Shown here: piece after piece, positions 8,703 to 17,012 of the stretch
Layout: every line of letters begins with the position of its first letter
Position numbering within the stretch: position 1 is the stretch's first letter
DNA from: Paenibacillus lycopersici
GTDB lineage: Bacteria; Bacillota; Bacilli; Paenibacillales; Paenibacillaceae
Assembly: GCF_010119935.1 (NCBI RefSeq)
Contig: NZ_CP048209.1
Span: 726,001 to 790,000, forward strand
Direction of reading: 5' to 3'
DNA length: 64,000 bases
Notes under the pieces: generated by a model
Told to the model about the DNA's origin: nothing
Seen by the model: only the letters and a program-made list of their open reading frames with translations
The model's database searches: none
Program-made: the position numbers and the translations under genes

Positions 8703-8963
8703 ATGGAGCAGGAGCTGCAGGAGCAGCAAGAACAAGCGGTGGAAGAAATCGCGCGGTGGATGCTCGATGAGCTGAAGTCGGCAGGCAAGCTGCATCAGGA
8801 TCAGGCGGTGTCGCACATTCGGGAGCAATACGGCGATTCGTTCGTCTACGTCAACGAGAACGGAAACGTATCGATCGATAAAGCCGTGAAGAAAAGGTTC
8901 AAGAAGCTGCACGGCGGGCGCGCAGCTTGGGAGCGGGACGGCTTCTTCTGGGCTTGGGTATAG
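8703..8963 (+). CDS. Small conserved protein of unknown function (86 aa)
   Basis: 86 residues starting at an ATG seven bases after GGAGGTGA. The N-terminal third is a Glu/Gln-rich helix (MEQELQEQQEQAVEEIARWM). The remainder (SHIREQYGDSFVYVNENGN, KRFKKLHGGRAAWERDGFFW) resembles short cytoplasmic proteins annotated as DUF6953 in Firmicutes, although I cannot verify that assignment. No catalytic motif or membrane segment is visible. It stands alone between divergent and convergent neighbours. Confidence 0.75.
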   Translation: MEQELQEQQEQAVEEIARWMLDELKSAGKLHQDQAVSHIREQYGDSFVYVNENGNVSIDKAVKKRFKKLHGGRAAWERDGFFWAWV

Positions 8964-9096
8964 CGGTTCGTGCATGCATGCGGTAGGAGCAGGCGGAGGT
9001 CGGGAAGGCGCGGCGCGCATCCGGAGGCGGTTGTCCGGCCGGCCGGCGCCGGTCCAACCAGCCTCAGGCCCGGCCAACGTCCGCCCGGCCGAACGG

Positions 9097-9405
9097 CTAG
9101 ACGTTGTAGTCGATCCGGCCGTCCGCCCAGATGACGAGCGGTTTCCCCGGGCCGTCGTATTCGACCTCTCCGTGCGTGGAGAAGAACCATGTTTTGCGGT
9201 CCGGCGCGTCTTCCGGCACGAAGAAAATATTCAGCTCGTCCCGGCTGCGGCAGACCGCTTCGGCCACGGCCGCATCGGGACAAGCGATGCTGATTTTCCA
9301 GCCGTCCCGTCCTTCCGCAGGTTCGATCTCGAACGAAGCGCCGTGCTTCTTGGAATCCAGAAACAGCCGGCCTCCGACGGTATGGCGAATATACAAGTGG
9401 TGCAT
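9097..9405 (-). CDS. Hypothetical protein (102 aa)
   Basis: 102 residues with a well-placed AAGGAGGGG ribosome site six bases before the ATG. The composition is mixed alpha/beta with no signal peptide or membrane helix. Sequence such as MHHLYIRHTVGGRLFLD and VIWADGRIDYNV gives no recognisable family. The consistent codon use and strong ribosome site argue that it is real. Function unknown. Confidence 0.7.
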   Translation of the reverse strand: MHHLYIRHTVGGRLFLDSKKHGASFEIEPAEGRDGWKISIACPDAAVAEAVCRSRDELNIFFVPEDAPDRKTWFFSTHGEVEYDGPGKPLVIWADGRIDYNV

Positions 9406-9512
9406 GGAACCCCTCCTTGACAGTTCTAATCGGTCACACTATGATACTTACATAAAGTAAGTGAATAGGCAATGCTTTTAGCGAAAAAGGCTGAAAAAGG
9501 AGCGTGCTTCCG

Positions 9513-10217
9513 ATGATTGCGATCTATCCGGCTTCGTCCCGCTTTTCCGGCGATCTGGGCTGGCTTCAATTTAATTTTAGTTTCTCGTTCGCGGATTATC
9601 ACGATCCCGACAACGTGAGTTTCGGCCCGCTGCGCGTGCTCAACGAAGATTACATCCAGCCGTCGCGCGGCTTCGGCATCCACCCGCACCGCGATATGGA
9701 AATCGTGACGGTCGTCATGAAAGGCGAGCTGAAGCACGAAGACAATACGGGGGGCTCGGGCCTTATCCGTCCCGGCGAGGTGCAGCGGATGACGGCGGGC
9801 TCGGGCATTCTGCATTCCGAGGTGAACGCGTCCGAGACCGAGGTGGCGAATTTGCTGCAGATGTGGTTCCTGCCGGCATCGAAAGGGCTGACGCCGTCCT
9901 ACGAGCAGAAGGCTTACGATATGCAGGCGATGAAGAACGCGCTGCTTCCGATCGTATCGAATACGATTCAAGGCGAATCGATGGTGAGCATTCATCAAGA
10001 TCTGACGATCTATCTGTCCGAGCCCGAGGCCGGCGCGACGGTGACGTACGAAGGCGATGCCGCGCGCAAGCTCTTCCTCTTCGTCATGGCCGGCGAAGTG
10101 ACGTTGAACGGCGAGCATACGCTCGGGCGAAGCGATTCCGCCCGAATGACGGATGTGGCGCGGCTGAGCGTGCATTCGGCCGAAGGCGCGCGGTTCATGC
10201 TCATTGATTTGCCGTAA
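9513..10217 (+). CDS. Pirin family bicupin protein (YhhW type)
   Basis: 234 residues. The pirin N-domain contains the metal ligands HPHRDME (about residues 53-59) and the downstream ILHSEVN, flanking GSGLIRPGEVQRMTAG, all hallmarks of pirins such as E. coli YhhW. These cupins bind iron or other metals; some act as quercetinases and others as redox sensors. The ATG at 9513 is preferred: AAAGGAG lies about ten bases upstream, whereas the in-frame GTG at 9504 is too close to it. Predicted cytoplasmic and apparently monocistronic. Confidence 0.9.
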   Translation: MIAIYPASSRFSGDLGWLQFNFSFSFADYHDPDNVSFGPLRVLNEDYIQPSRGFGIHPHRDMEIVTVVMKGELKHEDNTGGSGLIRPGEVQRMTAGSGILHSEVNASETEVANLLQMWFLPASKGLTPSYEQKAYDMQAMKNALLPIVSNTIQGESMVSIHQDLTIYLSEPEAGATVTYEGDAARKLFLFVMAGEVTLNGEHTLGRSDSARMTDVARLSVHSAEGARFMLIDLP

Positions 10218-10401
10218 CCGCGAAAGGGTGCTGCCGGATGAATGCCTCCGCGCGAAACGCTTGCCTAGCCTCGCTTTACCGCATCTGAAGCGTTGCCGGG
10301 ACCGGGATGCCCAATCGGTATGAGCGCTGTTGTATAAGCGGCTTCCTTCCCGCTAACACTGAGACGTAGAACGAACAAACGTACATGAGGAGGAGACGCG
10401 G

Positions 10402-10557
10402 ATGGAGTATACGCCTGCGCAATTGGATCGGTTGGTATTGGCAAGGCTGCAGCAATTCGAGCAGGAGCTTCGCGACGAAATGTCGGAGGATATCGTCGTC
10501 GTTGCTTATGAGCCGGCGGGCGACAAGGAGCAGGGCATTGGCGATAGCCGCGAATAG
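10402..10557 (+). CDS. Short hypothetical protein (51 aa)
   Basis: A 51-codon frame starting MEYTPAQLDRLVLARLQQFE and ending EQGIGDSRE. A GAGGAGGAG ribosome site is six bases before the ATG, and a rho-independent terminator follows about 15 bp after the stop, so it has the surroundings of a complete single-gene unit. It is predicted to be helical, acidic and cytoplasmic. No family recognised. Confidence 0.55.
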   Translation: MEYTPAQLDRLVLARLQQFEQELRDEMSEDIVVVAYEPAGDKEQGIGDSRE

Positions 10558-10571
10558 GTTGAACGGGCAGA

Positions 10572-10604
10572 AGGTGCGAACTGTAACAAGTTCGTGCCTT
10601 TTTT
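10572..10604 (+). terminator. Rho-independent terminator after the 51-aa gene
   Basis: An 11-bp stem with two G-U pairs (AGGTGCGAACT 10572-10582 with AGTTCGTGCCT 10589-10599), a 6-nt loop, then TTTTTT at 10599-10604. Confidence 0.85.
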
Positions 10605-10686
10605 GCTTCTCCCGGGGCAGGAATCGGCGCCGCTGCCGGCGAATGGAAGGAACGAGAATGGCAATACGAAGGAGCAGAAGCACAAC

Positions 10687-11187
10687 ATGCGGCCAAGAAT
10701 AACGATCCTGGCGCTCGCCGTCCTGTTGACCTGCATGCTGGCGGGCTGCAGCAAGAGCGAAACGCCGATGACGTATATCGACCAAGTCGGATCGACGGAT
10801 TTGAGCGGGGAGAAGGGCGGGCAAGTCGCGCTAGGCGTCGACGAGAAGGCGCTCGTGGAGCAGATGGGGAAGCCGATCCGGACGCTGAACGACGGCGGGC
10901 GGAGCTTTATTTTCATGTACGAGACATATCAGTACACCTCGATCGACAATGTCGTCATGGGCTATATGATCGGACCGGCGTCCGCGACGGCAAAAGGGCT
11001 GAAGCTCGGCGACGCCAAGGCGGACGCGGTAAAGCTGTACGGGGACGACTTCTATACGCGGAGCGTTAAGGGAGCGTCGAGCACGATCGGTTATATCGAC
11101 AAAACCGCCAAGCTCGCGATGGAGATCGAGCTGAAGGACGACCTTGTGAAGAACATCAGCGTGACGATGCTGAGCATGTACGGGTAA
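10687..11187 (+). CDS. Putative lipoprotein of unknown function
   Basis: 166 residues with a classic lipoprotein signal: RPRITILALAVLLTCMLAGC, lipobox LAGC with the lipidated Cys at residue 20. The mature part (GQVALGVDEKALVEQMGKP, GLKLGDAKADAVKLYGDDF) resembles the repeated GMxxxxVxxxLG beta modules seen in SmpA/YpeB-like exported proteins, but no firm family assignment is possible. AAGGAG lies about 12 bases before the ATG. Expected to be anchored to the outer face of the cytoplasmic membrane. Confidence 0.8.
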   Translation: MRPRITILALAVLLTCMLAGCSKSETPMTYIDQVGSTDLSGEKGGQVALGVDEKALVEQMGKPIRTLNDGGRSFIFMYETYQYTSIDNVVMGYMIGPASATAKGLKLGDAKADAVKLYGDDFYTRSVKGASSTIGYIDKTAKLAMEIELKDDLVKNISVTMLSMYG

Positions 11188-11252
11188 GTCCGGCGCGGCA
11201 TGCCGCTTCGGAAGGCACTCGATTGGAATCATAGTATGCGACGTATGCGATG

Positions 11253-11282
11253 ACAGGCCGCCTCGGTACCGAGGCGGCCTGT
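11253..11282. terminator. 30-bp perfect palindrome after the lipoprotein gene
   Basis: ACAGGCCGCCTCGGT at 11253-11267 is followed immediately by its exact reverse complement at 11268-11282. It could fold as a terminator stem for the lipoprotein gene, but the following sequence (TCGGCGTTCAT) has no clear T tract, so termination strength is uncertain. Confidence 0.5.
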
Positions 11283-11416
11283 TCGGCGTTCATATTCCGT
11301 TCATCTTCCGGGGGCATGATAAGGCTGTCGTTAACGAGCGCAGTCATCGCGATAGGATAAACCGGTGTTCATCCATCAATCCAATAACCGATCTTGCATA
11401 TAAGGAGCTGGTCATT

Positions 11417-12625
11417 ATGACAATAACTACACCAACGCCATCGAACGAAACAACCCGGAAGCAGGGGCGGAAGAACCGCCGCATCGCCATTATCGGCGGC
11501 GGACCGGGCGGCTTGACCCTGGCCCTCATTCTGCAGAAGCACGGCATATCGGCTGTCGTGTACGAACGCGAACCGGCCGACGCGAACGGTCAGCGGGGCG
11601 GATCGCTCGACATTCATGAAGATTCGGGCCAGCTGGCGCTCAAGGAGGCGGGATTGTACGAGCAGTTCGACGCGATCGCCCGTTACGAGGGCGAGGATTT
11701 CCGGCTGACGGACAAAAGCGGGAAGCTGTACATGGACGAGACGGCTGACGAGGAAGAGAAAGGCGGACGTCCGGAAATCGACCGCGGCACGTTGTGCGGG
11801 CTGCTCCTGAACGCGCTCGAACCGGACCGCATCCGTTACGGCTTCAAGCTGCTTGAAGCGGTGCCGCTGGCGGACGGCACGCACGAGCTGCGCTTCGAGA
11901 ACGGGGAACGCGATGTCGTCGACCTCGTCGTCGGCGCCGACGGCGCATTCTCGCGGGTGCGGCCGCTGCTGACGGAGGCGGGCCCCGAATACTCCGGCTT
12001 GACCATGATCGAGCTCAACGTGGATGCCGCCGCCCATCCCGGTCTGGCCGCGTTCAACAAGCGGGGCAAAGTGTTCGCCCTCGACGAGGGTCAAGCGATT
12101 CTCGCGCAGTTGAACGGGAACGGGAGCATCAAGGTGTATGCGAGCTTCAGAGCCGCGCGCGATTGGCTCGATACGTGCGGGATTCCGTTCGACCGGCCTG
12201 CGGAGGCGAAGCGGGCGCTGCTTGAGCGGTTCGGCGATTGGGACGGCATGCTGCGCAATTACATCGCGCTGGCCGAAGACCTGCTGCTGCCGCGGCGGAT
12301 TTACATGCTCCCGATCGGGCTGCGGTGGGAGCGCAAGCCGGGGGTTACGCTGATCGGCGACGCGGCGCACTTGATGTCGCCTTTCGCGGGGGAAGGCGTG
12401 AATTTGGCGATGCGCGACGCGATGGAGCTGGCGCTCGCGATCGTGCGCCACGAGGATATCGATGCGGCTATCGCGGCATACGAGCCGGTCATGTACGCCT
12501 ATTCTTCCCAATCGGCGGAGGATTCGAACGGAAACTTGAAGCTGATGTTCGGCGATGAAGCCGCTCCGCGGCTGAAGGCTTTGTTCGATCGCCTTCATGC
12601 GATGTTCGGGGAGGCGGAGCATTAG
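11417..12625 (+). CDS. FAD-dependent monooxygenase, TetX-like family
   Basis: 402 residues. The FAD dinucleotide fold starts RIAIIGGGPGGLTLALILQ (residues about 22-40). RGGSLDIHEDSGQLAL is a signature of TetX-type hydroxylases, and the second FAD motif is GVTLIGDAAHLMSPFAGEGVN (about 311-331). Members hydroxylate aromatic compounds or, in TetX itself, inactivate tetracyclines; substrate here is unknown and resistance cannot be claimed. AAGGAG is nine bases before the ATG. It is a single-gene unit with a terminator after it. Confidence 0.9.
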   Translation: MTITTPTPSNETTRKQGRKNRRIAIIGGGPGGLTLALILQKHGISAVVYEREPADANGQRGGSLDIHEDSGQLALKEAGLYEQFDAIARYEGEDFRLTDKSGKLYMDETADEEEKGGRPEIDRGTLCGLLLNALEPDRIRYGFKLLEAVPLADGTHELRFENGERDVVDLVVGADGAFSRVRPLLTEAGPEYSGLTMIELNVDAAAHPGLAAFNKRGKVFALDEGQAILAQLNGNGSIKVYASFRAARDWLDTCGIPFDRPAEAKRALLERFGDWDGMLRNYIALAEDLLLPRRIYMLPIGLRWERKPGVTLIGDAAHLMSPFAGEGVNLAMRDAMELALAIVRHEDIDAAIAAYEPVMYAYSSQSAEDSNGNLKLMFGDEAAPRLKALFDRLHAMFGEAEH

Positions 12626-12652
12626 GCTGGACTAATAAGACAAGAACAGGAG

Positions 12653-12676
12653 GCCAGCTGCCGGCAGCTGGCTTTT
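12653..12676 (+). terminator. Terminator after the TetX-like gene
   Basis: A 20-bp palindrome, GCCAGCTGCC/GGCAGCTGGC (12653-12672), followed by TTTT (12673-12676), 28 bp after the stop codon. Confidence 0.75.
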
Positions 12677-12776
12677 CTCGTATTGGCGGAGAAGTGTCGG
12701 AATGGGCTCAATGTACTGTACCCAGTACACGACATATGCCGGCGACCAATCCATATGCTCCGCGACACCTCAACGC

Positions 12777-12806
12777 CGAAAAGGCCGGCTAAAGCTAGCC
12801 GGCCTT
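12777..12806 (-). terminator. Terminator after the SDR gene
   Basis: An 11-bp stem AAGGCCGGCTA (12781-12791) with TAGCCGGCCTT (12796-12806) and loop AAGC. On the minus strand it ends in TTTT, fitting termination of the SDR gene transcribed toward it. Confidence 0.65.
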
Positions 12807-12814
12807 CCTCGCAA

Positions 12815-12862
12815 ATATCCGTATACATATCCGTAGACATATCCGTATATGTATACGGATAT
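12815..12862. repeat. 12-bp tandem repeats ending in a palindrome
   Basis: Three tandem near-copies of ATATCCGTATAC (12815-12826, 12827-12838, 12839-12850) are followed by an inverted copy GTATACGGATAT (12851-12862). The last direct copy and the inverted copy form a long palindrome. It lies in the 320-bp gap between two convergent genes. Confidence 0.8.
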
Positions 12863-12945
12863 GTCTCTGCAATGACGTCGTGTCCCTGAAAGGCGCGGCA
12901 CCCCAGGCGATGCGAGATTCTACGCGGCCGGGACCCGATTACCGA

Positions 12946-13707
12946 TTAATATGCGCTCCAGCCGCCGTCCGCGGTCACGACGGTGCCGTTCACGAACTTG
13001 GCGTCGTCGGAAGCGAGGAATAGAGCGACGCTCGCGATGTATTCCGGTTCGCCGGGAGCGGTGCGCTGAAGTCCCATGCCGACCATCGCTTGCTCAAGGC
13101 CGTATGGATCGGGCTGCGATCCGCCGAGGCCGATATTGGTGGCGACGGCGCCCGGGGCGATGGCGTTGCAGCGAATGCCGAGCTTGCCGTATTGGAAGCC
13201 GACGTTCTTCGTCATGCCGACGACGGCATGCTTCGATGCCGTATAGGCGAGGCCCGCCCGCGAGCCGAACAGCCCGCCGACCGAAGCCGTGTTGATGATG
13301 ACGCCTTGTCCTTGCTCCTTCATGATCGGAATCGCCTTGCGGATCGCGCGCATCGGACCGGTCACGTTCACGTCGATGACCCGGTTCCACATGTCGTCGG
13401 TCACGGCTTCCGCGCTCATCATCCCGTCCATGACGCCGGCGTTGTTGACGAGAATGTCGAGCTTGCCGAACGATTCGACCGCCGTATCGATCATACGGGC
13501 GACGTCTTCTTCCTTCGTGACGTTAGCCGCCACGCCTCGGGCTTGTCCGCCGGCTGCGGCGATTTCTTCGACGACCGCGTCCACGGCGGCTTGCTGGATA
13601 TCGGCGACGACGACGCTTGCGCCTTCGCGGGCGAACAACAATGCCATGGCTTTGCCCATGCCGGATGCGGCTCCTGTGATGACTGCGCTTTTACCTTGCA
13701 ATTTCAT
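12946..13707 (-). CDS. Short-chain dehydrogenase/reductase (SDR) family oxidoreductase
   Basis: 253 residues. Classical SDR features: NAD(P)-binding TGAASGMGKA (residues about 11-20), NNAGV at about 88-92, the catalytic Ser in ASVGG, the YxxxK pair YTASK near residue 155, and ADGGWSAY at the C-terminus. The family reduces or oxidises small alcohols and ketones; substrate unknown. The start has a GGAGGAT-like site. It is divergent from a TetR regulator with symmetric sites between them, suggesting that the regulator controls it. Confidence 0.93.
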   Translation of the reverse strand: MKLQGKSAVITGAASGMGKAMALLFAREGASVVVADIQQAAVDAVVEEIAAAGGQARGVAANVTKEEDVARMIDTAVESFGKLDILVNNAGVMDGMMSAEAVTDDMWNRVIDVNVTGPMRAIRKAIPIMKEQGQGVIINTASVGGLFGSRAGLAYTASKHAVVGMTKNVGFQYGKLGIRCNAIAPGAVATNIGLGGSQPDPYGLEQAMVGMGLQRTAPGEPEYIASVALFLASDDAKFVNGTVVTADGGWSAY

Positions 13708-13768
13708 TCTGAATCATCCTCCCTAGATTGGCGGTCGTTGTAGTGCGAACGTCTTAACGCTTATAATA

Positions 13769-13818
13769 GTAACAATTCTGCCCTTGTTACAGCTGACACT
13801 TCACGACAAAGTGTCGTG
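13769..13818. promoter_or_regulatory. Inverted repeats between SDR and TetR genes, candidate operators
   Basis: GTAACAA-N8-TTGTTAC (13769-13790) is followed by nested symmetric sequences: GACACTT with AAGTGTC and CACGAC-AAAGT-GTCGTG (13795-13818). They lie in the divergent promoter gap, where a TetR-type repressor would normally bind. Confidence 0.55.
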
Positions 13819-13862
13819 TAACCAGGAATTGTCGAATTTGCGCCAAGGTGGAGGAGACAAGG

Positions 13863-14468
13863 ATGACCAAGGTCGCGCACGAATCGGATGCCCGGGCGGT
13901 TCGATCCCGCAAACAATTGAAGCACGCGCTCATTGCGCTGCTGTCCGAGAAGCCCTTCAACGAAATCCGGACCAAGGAAATCGCCGAACGCGCCGGGATC
14001 AACCGGGTGACGTTCTACGACCATTTCGCGGCGAAGGAGGACCTGCTCGACGAATTGATCGACGAGGTGCTGACCGAGTACGCCGATATTATCGAGAACG
14101 CGCCGAGCTCGCTGCAGGCGGATCCGTCCGTCCAGCTCGTGCATACGATCCGGCTGTCCGTCCGGCATATCCAGAAGCACGCGGAATTCTACCGGATCAT
14201 GCTGCTTACGAGCGGCGTGCCCGATCTGACGAACCGGCTCCATGACCAAATGAACCGCTCGCTCCACTTGTCGTTCGCCCGCTCGAAGGAAGCGACAGCC
14301 GACATCGACCACGACCTGTTCATCGCCTGGATCATCGGCGGGGCGATCGGCGTGTACAAATATTGGCTGCAGAGCGGCATGAAACAATCGGAAGAGGAAA
14401 TTACGAAGCAAATGCTGCGCATTACGCTCGCGTCCCGGCATGTATTCAACGTTCGCCGTTCCGGCTGA
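13863..14468 (+). CDS. TetR/AcrR family transcriptional regulator
   Basis: 201 residues. The N-terminal HTH reads IRTKEIAERAGINRVTFYDHF (about residues 36-56), the standard TetR_N pattern. The C-terminal ligand domain (FYRIMLLTSG, WIIGGAIGVYKYWL) resembles the TetR_C type common in Firmicutes. The ATG at 13863 follows GGTGGAGGAG by six bases and is preferred over the upstream in-frame GTG that is part of that site. Being divergent from the SDR gene, it probably represses it and itself; the inducer is unknown. Confidence 0.92.
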   Translation: MTKVAHESDARAVRSRKQLKHALIALLSEKPFNEIRTKEIAERAGINRVTFYDHFAAKEDLLDELIDEVLTEYADIIENAPSSLQADPSVQLVHTIRLSVRHIQKHAEFYRIMLLTSGVPDLTNRLHDQMNRSLHLSFARSKEATADIDHDLFIAWIIGGAIGVYKYWLQSGMKQSEEEITKQMLRITLASRHVFNVRRSG

Positions 14469-14540
14469 TTCATTCGGCGTTCGTCCAATTCGCCATTCGG
14501 CCGTTCGTTCCCCGTTCGCCGCCGCTATCGCGACCTATAC

Positions 14541-14588
14541 AAGGGGCCGCCCCAACGTCAGAATGACGCCGGGGCGGCCCTTATTTGC
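14541..14588. terminator. Terminator hairpin between convergent TetR and FAH genes
   Basis: A long GC stem, AAGGGGCCGCCCC (14541-14553) pairing with GGGGCGGCCCTT (about 14571-14582), followed by ATTTGCG on the plus strand and an A/T-rich start on the other, so it could serve both converging genes. Confidence 0.6.
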
Positions 14589-14656
14589 GATTCGGCTATT
14601 GCGATTTCGGCTATCGCGGCGATTCGGCTATCTCGGCTAGGACAGTGATAGCCGTC

Positions 14657-15292
14657 TCACCCGAGGTCCACGTACAATGGACCGAACGTCTCTTCCTTGC
14701 CGCCGGCAGCAAGCTTCAGCTCCAGCGTATCGCCGTCCGCGAGCGGACCGACGCCGGCCGGGGTGCCGGTGTAGATGACGTCGCCCGCGCCGAGTCCCAT
14801 GTTCGCGCCGATGAAATCGACCAGCCGCTGCAGCGAGAAGATCATGTCCCGCGGCGAACCGCTTTGCACGGTCTCGTCGTTCTTGACGAGGCTGAACGTC
14901 AAGTCCTCGAACGCCGCCGAGCCGACCCACGGCTGGAACGGCGACAGGACGGCGGAACCGACGAACCCTTTGGCCAGCAGCCACGGGTGGCGCTTCTCCT
15001 TCAGCTTCGACTGCACGTCGCGCGCGGTCAAGTCGATGCCGAGCGCAATGCCGTCGATGAGCTCGTCCGCCTGCATGCCCGGCTTATACGCCGAGCCGAT
15101 CCGAACGACGATCTCCAGCTCGTAATGAATCTCCCCGATCGTGCCGGGCAGCGCCAGCTTGCCGGTGGCCGGATGCAGCGCATGCGTCGGCTTGGAGAAG
15201 ATCATCGGCTCCTCCGGCACGTCGTTGCCAAGCTCCTTCGCGTGCAGCGCGTAATTGCGTCCGACGCAGTAAATATTACGGATGTCTTCCAT
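14657..15292 (-). CDS. Fumarylacetoacetate hydrolase (FAH) family protein
   Basis: 211 residues. It begins [20 protein letters not shown], the common FAH-family opening, and has [11 protein letters not shown], then the metal-binding acidic residues in [12 protein letters not shown] and IDLTARDVQ, and the final [19 protein letters not shown]. Family members include 2-hydroxyhepta-diene-dioate isomerases and acylpyruvases acting on C-C bonds in catabolism; exact substrate unknown. AAAGGAG lies nine bases before the ATG at 15292, which is preferred over an in-frame upstream start at 15319. Probably monocistronic. Confidence 0.92.
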   Translation of the reverse strand: MEDIRNIYCVGRNYALHAKELGNDVPEEPMIFSKPTHALHPATGKLALPGTIGEIHYELEIVVRIGSAYKPGMQADELIDGIALGIDLTARDVQSKLKEKRHPWLLAKGFVGSAVLSPFQPWVGSAAFEDLTFSLVKNDETVQSGSPRDMIFSLQRLVDFIGANMGLGAGDVIYTGTPAGVGPLADGDTLELKLAAGGKEETFGPLYVDLG

Positions 15293-15391
15293 TGTCGCAA
15301 TCTCCTTTAGCGGGTTCATGCCCGAAATGATGTCCTTCCTCTATGATAGCATGCCGGGGCGCCAAACTCATTTTTAAGTGCCGCCCCCTTG

Positions 15392-15437
15392 AAAAAGCAA
15401 ACCTCCCGCGAGCAATCATCTTAAAAAAGCAAACCTC
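15392..15437 (+). repeat. Direct repeat pair upstream of sugar-binding protein gene (candidate activator site)
   Basis: AAAAAGCAAACCTC occurs identically at 15392-15405 and 15424-15437, a spacing of 32 bp or about three helical turns, and ends 18 bp upstream of a candidate -35 box. This arrangement fits binding of an AraC-type activator such as the YesN regulator of this cluster. Confidence 0.6.
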
Positions 15438-15455
15438 ACTCCTTGAATACGCGCA

Positions 15456-15484
15456 TTGTTGGTAAACGGTTGGTACATGATAAT
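15456..15484 (+). promoter_or_regulatory. Candidate sigma-A promoter of sugar importer 2
   Basis: TTGTTG (15456-15461), 17-bp spacer, GATAAT (15479-15484), 30 bp before the binding protein start codon. The weak -35 box agrees with a need for an activator. A cre-like GGTAAACGGTTGGT (15461-15474) lies in the spacer but is a poor match. Confidence 0.5.
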
Positions 15485-15514
15485 AAGCGTATATTAACCC
15501 AAGGGGGATTAAAG

Positions 15515-16870
15515 ATGGTTAAAAAATCTACGAAAACAGTCGCACTTACGTTGACTGCGGCAGCTCTGCTCGTCGGCGCAACGGCATGCGGAAGCAAGAA
15601 TAACGAGAATAACACGGGCAGCACCAATACGGGCAACGCCGGCACGAATGCCGGCACGAATACGGGCACAAGCGCGAAGAACGTGACGATCACGTTCCAG
15701 AACATTTATCCGGATCCGGCGACGCCTTCCTACAAAATGATGCACGAGATCGTGGATCAATACCAGAAAGATCACCCGAACGTGAAGATCGCGCTCGATT
15801 CCATGAATACGGATCAACAAAAGCTGAAGCTGAAGACGCAAGCGGCTTCCAACACAGTGCCGGACATCACGATCGTCAACCCGTCCGCTCAATTGCAGCC
15901 CTACGTCAAGGTGCTTGCTCCGCTGAACGACATGCTCGATAAGAACGGCTTGAAAGACACGTTCCAAAAAGGCCTGCTCGACTATTACAGCGTCGACGGC
16001 AACATCTACGGGGTGCCAGACGGCAACAATATCGAAGTCGTTTATTATAACAAAGATTTGTTCGCACAAGCAGGCATCACAACGACGCCTACGACGTACG
16101 ACGAATTCCTTGCTGACGTGAAGGCATTGAGAGCGAAAGGCATCACGCCAATTGCCGAAGGCGAGAAAGACTCCTGGACGGGTTCGTTCCTGTTCATGAA
16201 CATTCTGCTTCGCACGAACGGCGGCCCGGGCTTCCTGCAAGACGTCGTCGACGGCAAGAAAACGTTCAAGGATCCAGCGTTCATCGAAGCTGTAACGGCC
16301 ATGCAAGATCTGATCCAAGCCAAAGCGTTCGAAGAAGGCGCAACGTCCATCGATTACAACACGGGCGGCAACATCTTCAAAACAGGCAAAGCGGCGATGA
16401 TGATCATGGGCACGTGGGAAACAGGCGCAGTTGACTCTTCCGTTGTAGGTCCGAAAGTCGGCGTATTCAAATTCCCGACGGTTAACGGCAAAGGCGATCC
16501 GGATCAATTCATGCTCGCGCCGGGCTCCGCATTCGCGATCTCCGCGAACAGCAAGCACCTGCAAGAAACGAAGGATTTCCTGAACTACTTCATGACGGAA
16601 ATGCCGAAGAAGCAATTCGAACTGAAGAACGCGGTCGGCAGCGGTCAAATCATCACGGGCGACTTCAAAGCGGCTGGCTACTCGCAATTGGCGCAAGATC
16701 TGCTTGAAATGTTCAAAGGCGTTAAAGGCGGCGACATTTCGTTCGACAACACGATGAAACCGGCCGTAGCGCAAGCTCACCTGAGCAGCATTCAAAACAT
16801 GTTCGTACAGAAAGTCGATCCGGCGGCAGTAGCGGCCGAGCATCAAGCGGCGTTCGACGCGAATAAATAA
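15515..16870 (+). CDS. Extracellular sugar-binding lipoprotein of ABC importer 2
   Basis: 451 residues. A signal peptide (KKSTKTVALTLTAAALLVG) ends in a lipobox ATAC with the lipidated Cys at residue 26, then an Asn/Gly/Thr-rich linker and a family 1 solute-binding fold (VTITFQNIYPDP; GVPDGNNIEVVYYNKDLFAQAGI is the typical SBP_bac_1 hinge segment). The ATG at 15515 is preceded by AAGGGGGAT. First gene of a unit with two permeases, a sensor kinase and a regulator. Ligand is a carbohydrate by family; not further resolved. Confidence 0.94.
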   Translation: MVKKSTKTVALTLTAAALLVGATACGSKNNENNTGSTNTGNAGTNAGTNTGTSAKNVTITFQNIYPDPATPSYKMMHEIVDQYQKDHPNVKIALDSMNTDQQKLKLKTQAASNTVPDITIVNPSAQLQPYVKVLAPLNDMLDKNGLKDTFQKGLLDYYSVDGNIYGVPDGNNIEVVYYNKDLFAQAGITTTPTTYDEFLADVKALRAKGITPIAEGEKDSWTGSFLFMNILLRTNGGPGFLQDVVDGKKTFKDPAFIEAVTAMQDLIQAKAFEEGATSIDYNTGGNIFKTGKAAMMIMGTWETGAVDSSVVGPKVGVFKFPTVNGKGDPDQFMLAPGSAFAISANSKHLQETKDFLNYFMTEMPKKQFELKNAVGSGQIITGDFKAAGYSQLAQDLLEMFKGVKGGDISFDNTMKPAVAQAHLSSIQNMFVQKVDPAAVAAEHQAAFDANK

Positions 16871-16902
16871 TAGTGGCAAGCAGCAAGAAGTCGATGGCGG
16901 GT

Positions 16903-16939
16903 GGGGCGTTCAAGAAGCGTCTCCGCCCCCATTTGATTT
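16903..16939 (+). terminator. Attenuating hairpin between binding protein and permease genes
   Basis: GGGGCG (16903-16908) pairs with CGCCCC (16924-16929) around an inner arm, followed by a T-rich but interrupted tract (ATTTGATTTT). Such partial terminators usually lower permease expression relative to the binding protein. Confidence 0.45.
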
Positions 16940-17012
16940 TCATCATGAAGAAGCCAAGCGCCAGACGCGTTCGTTTCTTCCTATCTTTCTTATGAATCAG
17001 GAGGCAACCCCA

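Noticed and set aside
11417..12625. Tetracycline resistance gene
   Set aside because: Family membership with TetX is clear, but many relatives act on other aromatics; sequence alone does not show resistance.
15461..15474. cre site in the promoter of importer 2
   Set aside because: GGTAAACGGTTGGT matches only about 11 of 14 positions and breaks the palindrome, so it is noted but not claimed.
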